DNA of 64,000 nucleotides from Chitinophagales bacterium (lineage in GTDB: Bacteria; Bacteroidota; Bacteroidia; Chitinophagales; Chitinophagaceae). The notes beneath the pieces were generated by a model that saw nothing but the letters and a program-made list of their open reading frames with translations, was not told the origin of the DNA and did not search any database. Positions 42,849 through 51,537 of the stretch are shown here, piece by piece (position 1 is the first letter of the stretch; each line of letters starts with the position of its first letter). The position numbers and the translations under genes are program-made. The stretch covers positions 868,001 through 932,000 of the forward strand of contig JAFLBJ010000001.1 of the NCBI GenBank assembly GCA_017303415.1. The letters are read 5' to 3'.

Positions 42849-43018
42849 TTTTACCAGGATTTATAGGAATTTTAGGATTTTCAGGATTGATTTTATCAAA
42901 ACATAAGTAATATCATTTCCCAGAAATTCTCTTGTATGCCAAGGTCAAGCCATTCAACTATTCGTCTTTTCGAAAAGGAAAAATCAATCCTCCTAATCCT
43001 TCTCATCCCTATAATCCT
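42849..43018. repeat. AATCCT-rich inverted repeat spanning an FKBP gene start
   Basis: Left arm 42849-42892 (ACCAGGATTTATAGGAATTT, then TAGGATTTTCAGGATTGATT). Right arm about 42977-43019 (AAAATCAATCCTCCTAATCC, TTCTCATCCCTATAATCCTG). About 30 of 42 aligned bases are complementary, perfect at both ends. The right arm is inside the coding sequence of the following lipoprotein and encodes its signal peptide core. Confidence 0.7.
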
Positions 43019-43862
43019 GGTCGGTTGTGGTATAAAGTATGAAAAGACCCCCTCTGGCTTGGAGTACCGCCTTGTAAAGCGCGGGCATGGAATGATTGCT
43101 GCTTCGGGAGGAACGGTCAAGGTGCATTATACCTGGTATTGGCATGATACGCTGGTACGCAGCACTTATACCACCCTGCCACATTACCAGGCCTTGATCC
43201 CCGGGGTGATATTTCCCTATGACCCGATGGAAGCACTTACTCAGGGCGTGCATGAAGGAGACAGCCTTGAAGTACGGTTGCGGGTGGATTCCTTGATTGC
43301 GCAGGGGAGATTAAAGGAACCCCCACCCAATACCCAACCTGGTGATGCGTGGCGGATCGGGATAAAGGTGCTTAAGGTCTATCCTTTTGATTGGTCAAAG
43401 CCCGGTTATGTGGACAGTCTGATCACTGCGGATAAAAAATTGGAACGCGATCGTTTTGATTCTTTGCAAAATCTGCTTGGGCCGGAGCGGATAAAAGCGT
43501 ATTTAAGTAAAAAAGGGATCAAAGCCGATTGGAATTCCCATGGAGTGGCGGTGGAATGGATTGAAAAGGGAAGCGGTCCGGTGGCAGATTCGGGCAAAAT
43601 TATCAAAATGGACTACAAGATTTCCACGCTGCAAGGAAAGGTATTTGACAGCAATATGGATACGAGTTTTCACCGAAAATCGCCGTTGGAGTTTAGTGCG
43701 CTTACGCATTATTTCCCCGACGCGATCGACAGGACCCTGGCGACCCTGCCAGCGGGCAGCCGGGTACGTATCTATGTTCCCGTGATGCGCACACGCGAGC
43801 CTGGAATGGATAGCGGTGTGAGTGTGGAGGATTGGCAGATGGAGGTAAGAATGTATAAGTAA
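42936..43862 (+). CDS. FKBP-type peptidyl-prolyl isomerase lipoprotein
   Basis: 308 residues. Signal peptide to C31 (SILLILLIPIILVGC), encoded by a dispersed-repeat arm. Two FKBP-like domains follow: the first at about 35-150 (LEYRLVKRGHG; KVHYTWYWHDTLVRSTY; GVHEGDSLEVRL), the second at about 205-305 (GVAVEWIEKGSGPVADSG; KMDYKISTLQGKVFDSN; GSRVRIYVPV). They assist folding of periplasmic or surface proteins by proline isomerisation. Several active-site aromatics differ from the consensus, so activity may be weak. The start at 42,936 gives a long but acceptable basic head; a shorter one would begin inside the repeat. Confidence 0.85.
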   Translation: MPRSSHSTIRLFEKEKSILLILLIPIILVGCGIKYEKTPSGLEYRLVKRGHGMIAASGGTVKVHYTWYWHDTLVRSTYTTLPHYQALIPGVIFPYDPMEALTQGVHEGDSLEVRLRVDSLIAQGRLKEPPPNTQPGDAWRIGIKVLKVYPFDWSKPGYVDSLITADKKLERDRFDSLQNLLGPERIKAYLSKKGIKADWNSHGVAVEWIEKGSGPVADSGKIIKMDYKISTLQGKVFDSNMDTSFHRKSPLEFSALTHYFPDAIDRTLATLPAGSRVRIYVPVMRTREPGMDSGVSVEDWQMEVRMYK

Positions 43863-43894
43863 TTCTAATTCGGGTTAGTCATTTATTCCTGGTT

Positions 43895-43902
43895 TATATT
43901 TG
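43895..43902 (+). promoter_or_regulatory. -7 box TATATTTG abutting the lutC-like start
   Basis: TATATTTG matches TAnnTTTG. Four bases (CCCC) separate it from the GTG start, the same spacing as before lutB. A leaderless mRNA is predicted. GGTTAG 17-22 bases upstream is a poor -33 match. Confidence 0.5.
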
Positions 43903-43906
43903 CCCC

Positions 43907-44536
43907 GTGAAAGTCACCCCCTCCAAAGAAAACATCCTCAAACGTATTCGCGAAGCGCTCAGCCATCCGGTTGATCAACCTTTTCCCGCGAGTGAGGGGA
44001 ACCAGGCTGTTTTCCATCCACCATCAACTGAACTTGAGGTTGAATTTGCGGAGCAGTTCAATAAACTGCAAGGGCGGTTTATTTTTTGTCTCAATAAGCA
44101 GGAGCTTGCTTTTCAGGTAGGCAGCCTGATCCGCAAACAGCATTGGAAAAAAGTGTATTGCCAGGAAAAAAAAATGCTTGACCTTTTAACCGGAACAATC
44201 GAGGACCGGCTTACGGATGACCTGGGTGCCTGTGATGTATCCATCACCAGTTGCGAATCACTTGTGGCCCGTACCGGAACGATCGTGATGAGTTCCAATA
44301 CTGAATCTGGGCGTACTTCAAGCGTTTTTGCTCCAATACATATTTGCATCGCCTATACGCATCAATTGGTTCCGGATATAAAAGATGCGTTGATCCAACT
44401 CAAGAACCGATATGGACAGGATCTTCCTTCCCTGTTCACCTTTGCTACAGGTCCCAGCCGCACGGCCGATATTGAAAAAACCCTGGTTGTAGGGGTACAT
44501 GGACCGGGCGAAGTGTTTCTTTTTCTGGTGGATTGA
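43907..44536 (+). CDS. lutC: LutC-like LUD-domain protein
   Basis: 209 residues from a GTG start (VKVTPSKENILKRIREALSH). The C-terminal two thirds form the LUD domain of LutC/YkgG: CDVSITSCESLVARTGTIVM, SSNTESGRTSSVFAPIHICI, and ATGPSRTADIEKTLVVGVHG, the usual closing signature. LutC works with LutA and LutB in lactate oxidation. The lutB gene lies about 30 kb upstream at 12,240, both with the same promoter spacing. No lutA is seen in the window. Confidence 0.9.
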   Translation: MKVTPSKENILKRIREALSHPVDQPFPASEGNQAVFHPPSTELEVEFAEQFNKLQGRFIFCLNKQELAFQVGSLIRKQHWKKVYCQEKKMLDLLTGTIEDRLTDDLGACDVSITSCESLVARTGTIVMSSNTESGRTSSVFAPIHICIAYTHQLVPDIKDALIQLKNRYGQDLPSLFTFATGPSRTADIEKTLVVGVHGPGEVFLFLVD

Positions 44537-44615
44537 GTTGTCTATGGAAATTTGCGATTTTGGAATTTGGAAAAGGTTGACGATTCTTCATTCTCATATT
44601 CCCCCAAATCCTGAT

Positions 44616-44623
44616 TACCTTTG
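44616..44623 (+). promoter_or_regulatory. -7 box TACCTTTG before the ECF sigma gene
   Basis: TACCTTTG matches TAnnTTTG, eight bases before the GTG start. Just upstream is CCCAAATCCTG, a piece of the AATCCT repeat family. Confidence 0.5.
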
Positions 44624-44631
44624 TACTGCTT

Positions 44632-45192
44632 GTGCCAACCCTCTCTTCTCATACAAACTCCGATCTGCTAGCCCTCCTTGCGCGGGACGATCAGCATGCT
44701 TTTGAAGAGATCTACGCCCGTTACTGGCAGAAATTATATGTGATCGCGTATAACCGTTTACAGGATACAGCCAATGCCGAAGATATTGTGCATGATGTTT
44801 TTGCTGGTCTATGGGCCAACCGTCACCAGGTTCAGATCGATGTTTTGGAAAATTACCTTGCGGTTGCCACCAAGTATGCCGTGTTCAACCGGGTGAAAAA
44901 GCAGCTAAGGGAACGTGAAGCCCTGAAAGGATTGGCGGATACCCCGGTGATGGATATGCGGATCGTGGATAGGTTGTATCACCGTCAATTACTCGAAAGG
45001 GTTCGCCAGGAAGTGGAGAAACTTCCCTCTCGCTGCAGACTCATATTTAAATACCGAAAAGAGGAGGGCCTTCCCGTAAAAGAGATCGCAAAACGGTTGG
45101 AAATTTCCCCTAAAACAGTTGAAAATCAACTTACAAGGGCGATCAAACACCTAAAGACCCATACCCGGACCTTCTTTCAATTCCTTTTCTAG
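44632..45192 (+). CDS. FecI-like ECF RNA polymerase sigma factor
   Basis: 186 residues from a GTG start. Region 2 (AFEEIYARYWQKLYVIAYNR, NAEDIVHDVFAGLWANR) binds the -10 element and core polymerase; region 4 (LPSRCRLIFKYRKEEGLPVK, EIAKRLEISPKTVENQLTRA) binds the -35 element. This is the Bacteroidota ECF subfamily that is controlled by FecR-like anti-sigma factors and activated from an outer-membrane transporter. The FecR gene follows after 56 bases, then a SusC with the matching STN signalling domain. Confidence 0.95.
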   Translation: MPTLSSHTNSDLLALLARDDQHAFEEIYARYWQKLYVIAYNRLQDTANAEDIVHDVFAGLWANRHQVQIDVLENYLAVATKYAVFNRVKKQLREREALKGLADTPVMDMRIVDRLYHRQLLERVRQEVEKLPSRCRLIFKYRKEEGLPVKEIAKRLEISPKTVENQLTRAIKHLKTHTRTFFQFLF

Positions 45193-45248
45193 TTAGATTT
45201 TTTTCAAGTCCGTTGGGGGTAACCTCCCCAACCGGTTACTATTGGTAT

Positions 45249-46409
45249 ATGCCCAGTCCCCAAACCTTATACCAACTGATCCAAAAATACCAGGCCGGAA
45301 CAGCCACTGCTGAAGAGATCGCACAGTTGAATGAATGGTATCATTCTTTTGATGATACGCAGGCGGAGGTCTATCTCGAACAATCCACGACAGAATCTGA
45401 GCTGGCGGAAAGGATCCGTATACGTCTTGCCCAAACTATTTCACAGGAGCCGGTCCAATCACGCAGGAAGCGATACATACTCCCAATTGCCGCCTCGTTT
45501 CTGCTTTTAATTGTTAGCGGCGGATTGTATTTTCTATTAAATAAAAATAAAGCGCCACAACCGGTTGCTGAAGGCAAACCCCAAATTGTTACACCAACCA
45601 ACACTGATATTGCCCCAGGAGGTAACAAGGCCTTGCTTACGTTGGCTGATGGTTCGATCATAGAACTGGATAGTGCGGCCAATGGAGTATTGGGTAAACA
45701 GGGAGTAAGTGAGATCGTCAAGTTGAAAAGTGGTCAATTGGCGTATAAAATAGATGGTCGCTTTTTAACCGAGAACGATGAGGCTTTTTATAATACCATC
45801 ACCACGCCTCGTGGCGGACAATACCAGGTAACCTTATCGGATGGCACCAAGGTATGGCTGAATGCCGCCTCCTCTATCCGGTTCCCGGTTGTTTTTACAG
45901 GGAAGGAGCGAAGGGTGGAGGTGACAGGGGAGACTTATTTTGAAGTCAAGTCAGATGCCACCCGGCCATTTTACGTAAAGGCCGAGCAATCAGAAGTGGA
46001 AGTGATAGGTACTCATTTTAATATCAATGCCTATACAGATGAAGAAAGCCTGAAGGTTACATTGTTGGAAGGAAAAGTACGTGTTTCTTCCAGTGTTACC
46101 CTATTACCTGGTCAGCAGGCACAGCTTTCTTCTTCCAACCAGATCACTACCAGCAATAATGTTGACCTCGAGGAAGTGATGGCCTGGAAGAATGGACGGT
46201 TTCAATTTAAAAGTGCGGACCTGCAGTCAATCCTGAGACAAATTTCCCGGTGGTATGATGTGGATGTGGAGTACAGGGGGAAGGTGAACCTTCATTTTAC
46301 CGGTCAGCTTACAAGGAACCAAAATGTATCCAAAGTATTCGAGCACCTGGAGATGACGGGTGAAGTACATTTTCGTACGGAAGGAAGAAAGATCATTGTA
46401 ACACGATAA
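45249..46409 (+). CDS. FecR-family anti-sigma factor
   Basis: 386 residues from MPSPQTLYQLIQKYQAG; an upstream in-frame ATG adds 12 residues that do not fit the family. A cytoplasmic N-terminal sigma-binding part (about 1-80) is followed by one membrane helix (about 86-106, YILPIAASFLLLIVSGGLYF), then the periplasmic FecR domain (TTPRGGQYQVTLSDGTKVWL, FPVVFTGKERRVEVTGETYF, VEVIGTHFNINAY) and the C-terminal DUF4974 domain (WYDVDVEYRGKVNLHFTGQL). It holds the sigma factor until substrate-loaded SusC signals through its STN domain. Confidence 0.96.
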   Translation: MPSPQTLYQLIQKYQAGTATAEEIAQLNEWYHSFDDTQAEVYLEQSTTESELAERIRIRLAQTISQEPVQSRRKRYILPIAASFLLLIVSGGLYFLLNKNKAPQPVAEGKPQIVTPTNTDIAPGGNKALLTLADGSIIELDSAANGVLGKQGVSEIVKLKSGQLAYKIDGRFLTENDEAFYNTITTPRGGQYQVTLSDGTKVWLNAASSIRFPVVFTGKERRVEVTGETYFEVKSDATRPFYVKAEQSEVEVIGTHFNINAYTDEESLKVTLLEGKVRVSSSVTLLPGQQAQLSSSNQITTSNNVDLEEVMAWKNGRFQFKSADLQSILRQISRWYDVDVEYRGKVNLHFTGQLTRNQNVSKVFEHLEMTGEVHFRTEGRKIIVTR

Positions 46410-46480
46410 AACGCCTACTATATGAGAAAGAAAATTTTGTTTACGTCAGACGGATGAACCCGGCCAGGTAAAACAAAAAA

Positions 46481-46507
46481 CCGGATCCTGTTAACGGCAG
46501 GACCCGG
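46481..46507 (+). promoter_or_regulatory. Hairpin between fecR and susC
   Basis: CCGGATCCTG (46481-46490), loop TTAACGG, CAGGACCCGG (46498-46507), nine of ten pairs. There is no T run. In the 188-base fecR-susC gap it may tune expression of the transporter relative to the regulators, or protect the mRNA end. Just before it is a possible 11-codon leader (MRKKILFTSDG). Confidence 0.45.
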
Positions 46508-46597
46508 CGAACGGTTGAGCCTGGTAACAAACGAGTTTCCTACTGCTTATTATTTCAACTCAAACCTGCCCCGAGGTGATCGGGGCTGAACAAAAGT

Positions 46598-49500
46598 ATG
46601 TATTTCACTGCAGTTTGCCGTTCAGGTCTGGGTTCAGGCCACGGCACCCATCAAATCCTTCGCAAGATGAAATTAACCGCAGTTCTACTGATTGCCGCCT
46701 GCTTGCAAGTAAGTGCCAATGGGTATTCCCAAACAGTAACCTTACGGGAAAAGAACATTTCACTTACCAAAGTAATTGAAGAAATCCGCCGTCAGACAGG
46801 GTATCAATTCCTGTATGCCGACGAAGCCCTTCGCTCGGCCGCACCGATCTCCATATCGGTAAAGAAAGAGCCGCTGGATAAAGTTCTTGCCTTATGTTTT
46901 CGTGATCAGTTATTAAGTTATACGATCTCAGAAAACACCATTATCATTAAACGGATAACCCCTTTAGCTGAATCCAGCTTATCCCCGGTGCCGGAGATCA
47001 TTACGATCACTGTGCGGGGAAAGATAACGGATGACAAAGGTCAACCCATGGCGGGGGTATCAGTTACTGTCAAAGGCACTGCTAATGGAACGACAACGGA
47101 TGCGGAAGGTAACTTCTCCCTCACCGTACCTGATGATGCCACACTCGTATTTTCTTATGTAGGTTTTCAATCTGTGGAAGAAAAAGTAAGTGGCCGTGCC
47201 ACACTCGATATTTCCCTCAAACCTCAGGAGCGTTCGATGGAAGAGATCGTGGTGGTCGGGTATGGTACCCAAAAGAAAAAGGACCTGACCGGTTCGGTTT
47301 CTTCTGTCAAAGGGGAAGAGGTGGCCAACATGCCTTCCACCAACCCGATTGCATCGTTACAAGGTAAAGTGCCTGGGCTCACGATTTCGAACTCCGGTCG
47401 GGCGGGTTCCAGCCCGGTGGTACGTCTTCGCGGGGTAAACAGCACCAATAGTGCCAATCCTGTTTATGTTGTGGATGGCATCCTTCATGATAATATTGAC
47501 TTCCTTAATCCAGCCGATATCGAGACCATCGATATCCTGCGCGACCCCTCCTCCATCGCTATTTATGGTTTACGTGGAGCAAATGGAGTGATCGCTATCA
47601 CCTCCAAGAAAGCCGCGCGTGGACAGAGCCGGATCAACCTGCAACATTCCACAGGAGTGCAAGTGGTACAGGACAAAATAAAAGTGACGGATGCGGCAGG
47701 TTTCAGAAAATTGTATGAAGCCCAGTTGGCCAACCTGAATGCAGCGCCATTTGATTATACCAACTATACCGCCAATACCAACTGGCAGGATCTGGTTTTA
47801 CAAAAAGCGCTGATCACATCTACCAACTTGAGTCTTTCAAATAGTGGCGATAAGTCCAACACCTACCTGAATATTGGCTATACCGATCAGGAAGGCGTGT
47901 TAAAGTATGACCGCTACAAGCGTTATCTAGTTCGCCTCAATGAGGAGATCCGTTTTAACAACAAGATCAAAGCGGGTGGGGAGATCACAGGTTATCATTT
48001 CAACAGCAATCCTCCTGCAGCTTCGATCACGAATGCCTTGTGGGCTGCGCCAATTGTTCCAATACAGCTGGATGAAAACACCTATTACAGCATGCCTTCT
48101 TTCCAACGTGCACAGGTAGGCAACCCCATTGCCGCGCTGAACCGCAACAATGGAAATACGGTGACCAAGGGTTACCGCGTAGTCGGAAGTTTGTTTGCCG
48201 AGGTTAAATTCCTGAAAAGCTTTACTTGGCGCTCTACGGTGTATGCGGACATGAATTTCAATAACACACGTAGTTATTCCCAATTGCCCTATTCGTTTGT
48301 AAACCTGGGCGAAGGGGCTGCCCCCACTACCACGACCTTTGATAATTCAGCCCGTACCTCAGTAACCCAGGAGCAGGGCGAATCCAGAAGGTTTCAGCAG
48401 GATCATGTGCTTTCTTTTGATAAAAACTTTGGGAAGGGGCATATGGTAAATGCCGTGGCTGGTTTTACCACCATTTACAGTGCGAGTTCATTTGTCAATG
48501 GTACTCGTCGTGATACCTCTATCAATGTACCCGATGATCCTGATTTCTGGTACCTGAATATCATCAATGCCAATAACCCCACTACCAATGGTGGTGGCGG
48601 ATCGGAAAGTTCGATCGCGGGTGGTTTCTTCCGGGTAGGATATTCTTATATTGGTAAATACCTGTTGAATGCCACCGTGCGTCGCGACGGAAGTTCCAAG
48701 TTCGCACCTGCGAATCGGTGGGGAACTTTTGGAAGTGTAGGTGTGGGTTGGGTACTTTCGGAAGAGGATTTCTTTAACCGGGTTAAAGGCATTAACTTCC
48801 TGAAGATCCGTGGCGCCTGGGGACTTACCGGTAATGCCAATGGTTTTGCCGATAATTTATATCGCCCCGGTATTCAAAATGCCTCAACAGCGATCTTTGG
48901 CGATAATATCTATTCTTCGATTCAGGCCGCGTATATCCCAGACCCCAATTTGCATTGGGAAACTGTACAAGGGGTAGATGTAGGATTTGACCTGCGAGCG
49001 CTGAACAATCGCCTGAATGCCGAGTTTACAATCTACAACCGGACCTCTACAGATATCCTTACTTCGGTAACCTTGCCCAATGAGAGCCGGGGATATTTCA
49101 CCAACCTCGGGAAGATCACCAATAAAGGGGTAGAGATCAACCTGGGTTGGAATGATAATATTGATAAGGACTTTACTTATGGTGTGTCTGCCAATTTCAG
49201 CTATAACAAGAACGTGGTGAATTCGATCGGAGATAATTTTAACTTCACTATCATCGGAAATGGCGGTGCCAACCTCACTACAACCGGTCAATCCATTGGA
49301 TATTTTTATGGATATACCCAAACAGGGGTTTATCAATCCACTGCAGATATCCAAAAATTGCCTGCCTTTATCAATTCCCTTCCTGGTGATATTTCCTATG
49401 CAGATATCAATGGAGATGGATTACTTACCACAGCCGACCGCGGATATATTGGTTCACCCTTTCCACCTTACAGCTATGGTACATCGATCAATATGGGGTA

Positions 49501-49945
49501 TAAGGGTTTTGACCTGAGTCTTGACGGACAGGGCTCTGCCGGGCATAAGATCTATACCCAGCGTCGTACGTCTACGTTTGCCGTGCTTAATTATGAAGCC
49601 AATCGCCTGAATGCATGGACCACAGCCGGAAGTACAAATGTGGAACCGATATTGGATAATACCAGGGCCATTAATTTCCTGATGAGTACCTATTACCTCG
49701 AACCGGGTGATTATTTCCGGATCCGTTTATTACAAGTAGGCTACACTTTCGAGCGTAACCTATTGTCGAAAGCAGGTATCCAGAAAGCCAGGGTATATGT
49801 ATCCGGGCAAAACATAAAGACCTGGAGCAAGGTGACCGGATATTCTCCCGAGGCCCTAATAGGGGATATCCTGGGCGGTGGTGCCGATAATGGTGCCTAT
49901 CCCGTTCCGGCCATTTATTCCTTTGGTATCAATCTGACTTTCTAA
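46598..49945 (+). CDS. SusC/RagA TonB-linked outer-membrane transporter with STN signalling domain
   Basis: 1115 residues. Signal region around MKLTAVLLIAACLQVSANGY (an internal ATG at 46,667 begins there; the longer form is common in relatives). Then STN domain (about 48-130, EKNISLTKVIEEIRRQTGYQ), carboxypeptidase-like beta domain (about 130-210, VRGKITDDKGQPMAGVSVTV), TonB box and plug (VVVGYGTQKKKDLTGSVSSV to GANGVIAITSKK), and the barrel ending FGINLTF. The STN domain contacts the FecR encoded upstream, so the transporter reports substrate binding and drives its own sigma factor. It imports a nutrient with SusD; the kind is unknown. Confidence 0.96.
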   Translation: MYFTAVCRSGLGSGHGTHQILRKMKLTAVLLIAACLQVSANGYSQTVTLREKNISLTKVIEEIRRQTGYQFLYADEALRSAAPISISVKKEPLDKVLALCFRDQLLSYTISENTIIIKRITPLAESSLSPVPEIITITVRGKITDDKGQPMAGVSVTVKGTANGTTTDAEGNFSLTVPDDATLVFSYVGFQSVEEKVSGRATLDISLKPQERSMEEIVVVGYGTQKKKDLTGSVSSVKGEEVANMPSTNPIASLQGKVPGLTISNSGRAGSSPVVRLRGVNSTNSANPVYVVDGILHDNIDFLNPADIETIDILRDPSSIAIYGLRGANGVIAITSKKAARGQSRINLQHSTGVQVVQDKIKVTDAAGFRKLYEAQLANLNAAPFDYTNYTANTNWQDLVLQKALITSTNLSLSNSGDKSNTYLNIGYTDQEGVLKYDRYKRYLVRLNEEIRFNNKIKAGGEITGYHFNSNPPAASITNALWAAPIVPIQLDENTYYSMPSFQRAQVGNPIAALNRNNGNTVTKGYRVVGSLFAEVKFLKSFTWRSTVYADMNFNNTRSYSQLPYSFVNLGEGAAPTTTTFDNSARTSVTQEQGESRRFQQDHVLSFDKNFGKGHMVNAVAGFTTIYSASSFVNGTRRDTSINVPDDPDFWYLNIINANNPTTNGGGGSESSIAGGFFRVGYSYIGKYLLNATVRRDGSSKFAPANRWGTFGSVGVGWVLSEEDFFNRVKGINFLKIRGAWGLTGNANGFADNLYRPGIQNASTAIFGDNIYSSIQAAYIPDPNLHWETVQGVDVGFDLRALNNRLNAEFTIYNRTSTDILTSVTLPNESRGYFTNLGKITNKGVEINLGWNDNIDKDFTYGVSANFSYNKNVVNSIGDNFNFTIIGNGGANLTTTGQSIGYFYGYTQTGVYQSTADIQKLPAFINSLPGDISYADINGDGLLTTADRGYIGSPFPPYSYGTSINMGYKGFDLSLDGQGSAGHKIYTQRRTSTFAVLNYEANRLNAWTTAGSTNVEPILDNTRAINFLMSTYYLEPGDYFRIRLLQVGYTFERNLLSKAGIQKARVYVSGQNIKTWSKVTGYSPEALIGDILGGGADNGAYPVPAIYSFGINLTF

Positions 49946-49966
49946 ACCGAACAAAAATATTTTGAT

Positions 49967-51511
49967 ATGCGATCTTTTATTAATAATAAAAAAACAGCCC
50001 TCCTGCTGATCGGTGTACTGGCCCTTGGCTTGTTTACCGGGTGCAAACGCTTTCTGGATACGGAAGCACAAGGGGCCTATAACGCGGATAACTATCCTTA
50101 TCCGGGCGGGTCAGGTCCATATGACCAGTTCATTTTTGGAGCATACAATGAATTGAGGAGTTTTAATGTGCATAGCCAGTCATTTATTACCGCTACCAGT
50201 ATCCGCAGTGATGATGCCGACAAGGGAAGTACGCCGGCAGATGGCGGTGCCAATGCCATCACCATGGATAATTTCCCTGTGGCGGCGAACAATGGTTTTT
50301 GTAATACACTCTGGTTGGGTTACTATGCTTTGATCAACAAGGCCAATGTGACAATCAAAGAGGTCAACACCAATACCCAGATCGTGGCCACCGATGCGAT
50401 CAAACAACAAACCATCGGCGAAGCTAAATTCCTGCGGGGATATGGATACTTCATGCTGGTGCGATTGTTTGGCCGTGTGCCCTTGATCGATACAGTATTT
50501 GATGATCCGGCGGCACAGAACAACCTGCCACAGAGTTCATCTGCCCAGATATATGCATTGATCGAGAATGACCTGACCTTTGCGGCTTCTGTACTGCCCT
50601 TGAGTTGGGATGCGAAGTTTGTTGGACGGGTTACCCGTGGTTCCGCCAATGGACTACTTGCCAAAGTATACATAACCCAACAAAAATGGGGGCTGGCTTT
50701 GGCCGCTGCACAGGCGGTAATGAATTCCGGCCAGTATGATCTGAGTACACCATATGATAAGATCTTCCGCGAAGAAGGGGAGAACAGTAAAGAATCTGTT
50801 TTTGAGGTACAAGCCACTTCATCCGCAGCGATTCCCAGCACAAACGGAGTTCAGTATGCACAGATCCAGGGTATCCGTGGTTCGGGTATCTGGGACCTTG
50901 GATGGGGATGGAATTCACCAAGCCAGAACCTCGATACTTCCTATGAGGCCGGCGATCCCCGTCGCGCCCGCACTATATTGTATACCAGCACAGGCACTAC
51001 TACTTATCAAACCATTTATGGAGAAAGTCTCCCCGTTGGTCTGCCCAATCCGCGATACAACAATAAAGTGTATACCAATCCTTCCATTCGGGCGTCCATC
51101 GGAAACCGGTTCGGGTATTGGATGAATATCCGTGCACTCCGCTATGCTGATGTGGTACTTATGTTTGCCGAGGCTGCTAACGAAGTGGGTGGTGCTTCTA
51201 ACATAACTGCTGCCCTGGATGCGGTCAATTCCGTAAGAAGACGCGCACGTGGTGGAAACAATGCAGTATTACCCGATATCACCACCACCGACCAGAATGA
51301 ATTGCGTGAAGCCATTCGTCGTGAACGCCGATTTGAACTGGCCATGGAGCATGACCGATTCTTTGACCTCGTTCGTTGGGGAATAGCACAAAGTACATTA
51401 CATGCCGTGGGTAAGACAAATTTCAGCGATAGCCGCGATGTCCTTCTCCCAATTCCTCAAACCCAGATCGACCTCAGCGCCGGGGTACTGACACAAAACC
51501 CAGGCTATTGA
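49967..51511 (+). CDS. SusD/RagB family lipoprotein
   Basis: 514 residues. Lipobox FTGC (C26), then KRFLDTEAQGAYNADNYPYP. The TPR-like helices of the family (AKFLRGYGYFMLVRLFGRVP; GSANGLLAKVYITQQKWGLA) and the C-terminal signature RRERRFELAMEHDRFFDLVR, LPIPQTQID and TQNPGY are all present. It is the surface lid of the SusC encoded 21 bases upstream. A LamG lipoprotein gene follows after 26 bases. Confidence 0.97.
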   Translation: MRSFINNKKTALLLIGVLALGLFTGCKRFLDTEAQGAYNADNYPYPGGSGPYDQFIFGAYNELRSFNVHSQSFITATSIRSDDADKGSTPADGGANAITMDNFPVAANNGFCNTLWLGYYALINKANVTIKEVNTNTQIVATDAIKQQTIGEAKFLRGYGYFMLVRLFGRVPLIDTVFDDPAAQNNLPQSSSAQIYALIENDLTFAASVLPLSWDAKFVGRVTRGSANGLLAKVYITQQKWGLALAAAQAVMNSGQYDLSTPYDKIFREEGENSKESVFEVQATSSAAIPSTNGVQYAQIQGIRGSGIWDLGWGWNSPSQNLDTSYEAGDPRRARTILYTSTGTTTYQTIYGESLPVGLPNPRYNNKVYTNPSIRASIGNRFGYWMNIRALRYADVVLMFAEAANEVGGASNITAALDAVNSVRRRARGGNNAVLPDITTTDQNELREAIRRERRFELAMEHDRFFDLVRWGIAQSTLHAVGKTNFSDSRDVLLPIPQTQIDLSAGVLTQNPGY

Positions 51512-51537
51512 TCATTTGTGATTAAAAAACGAATAAC

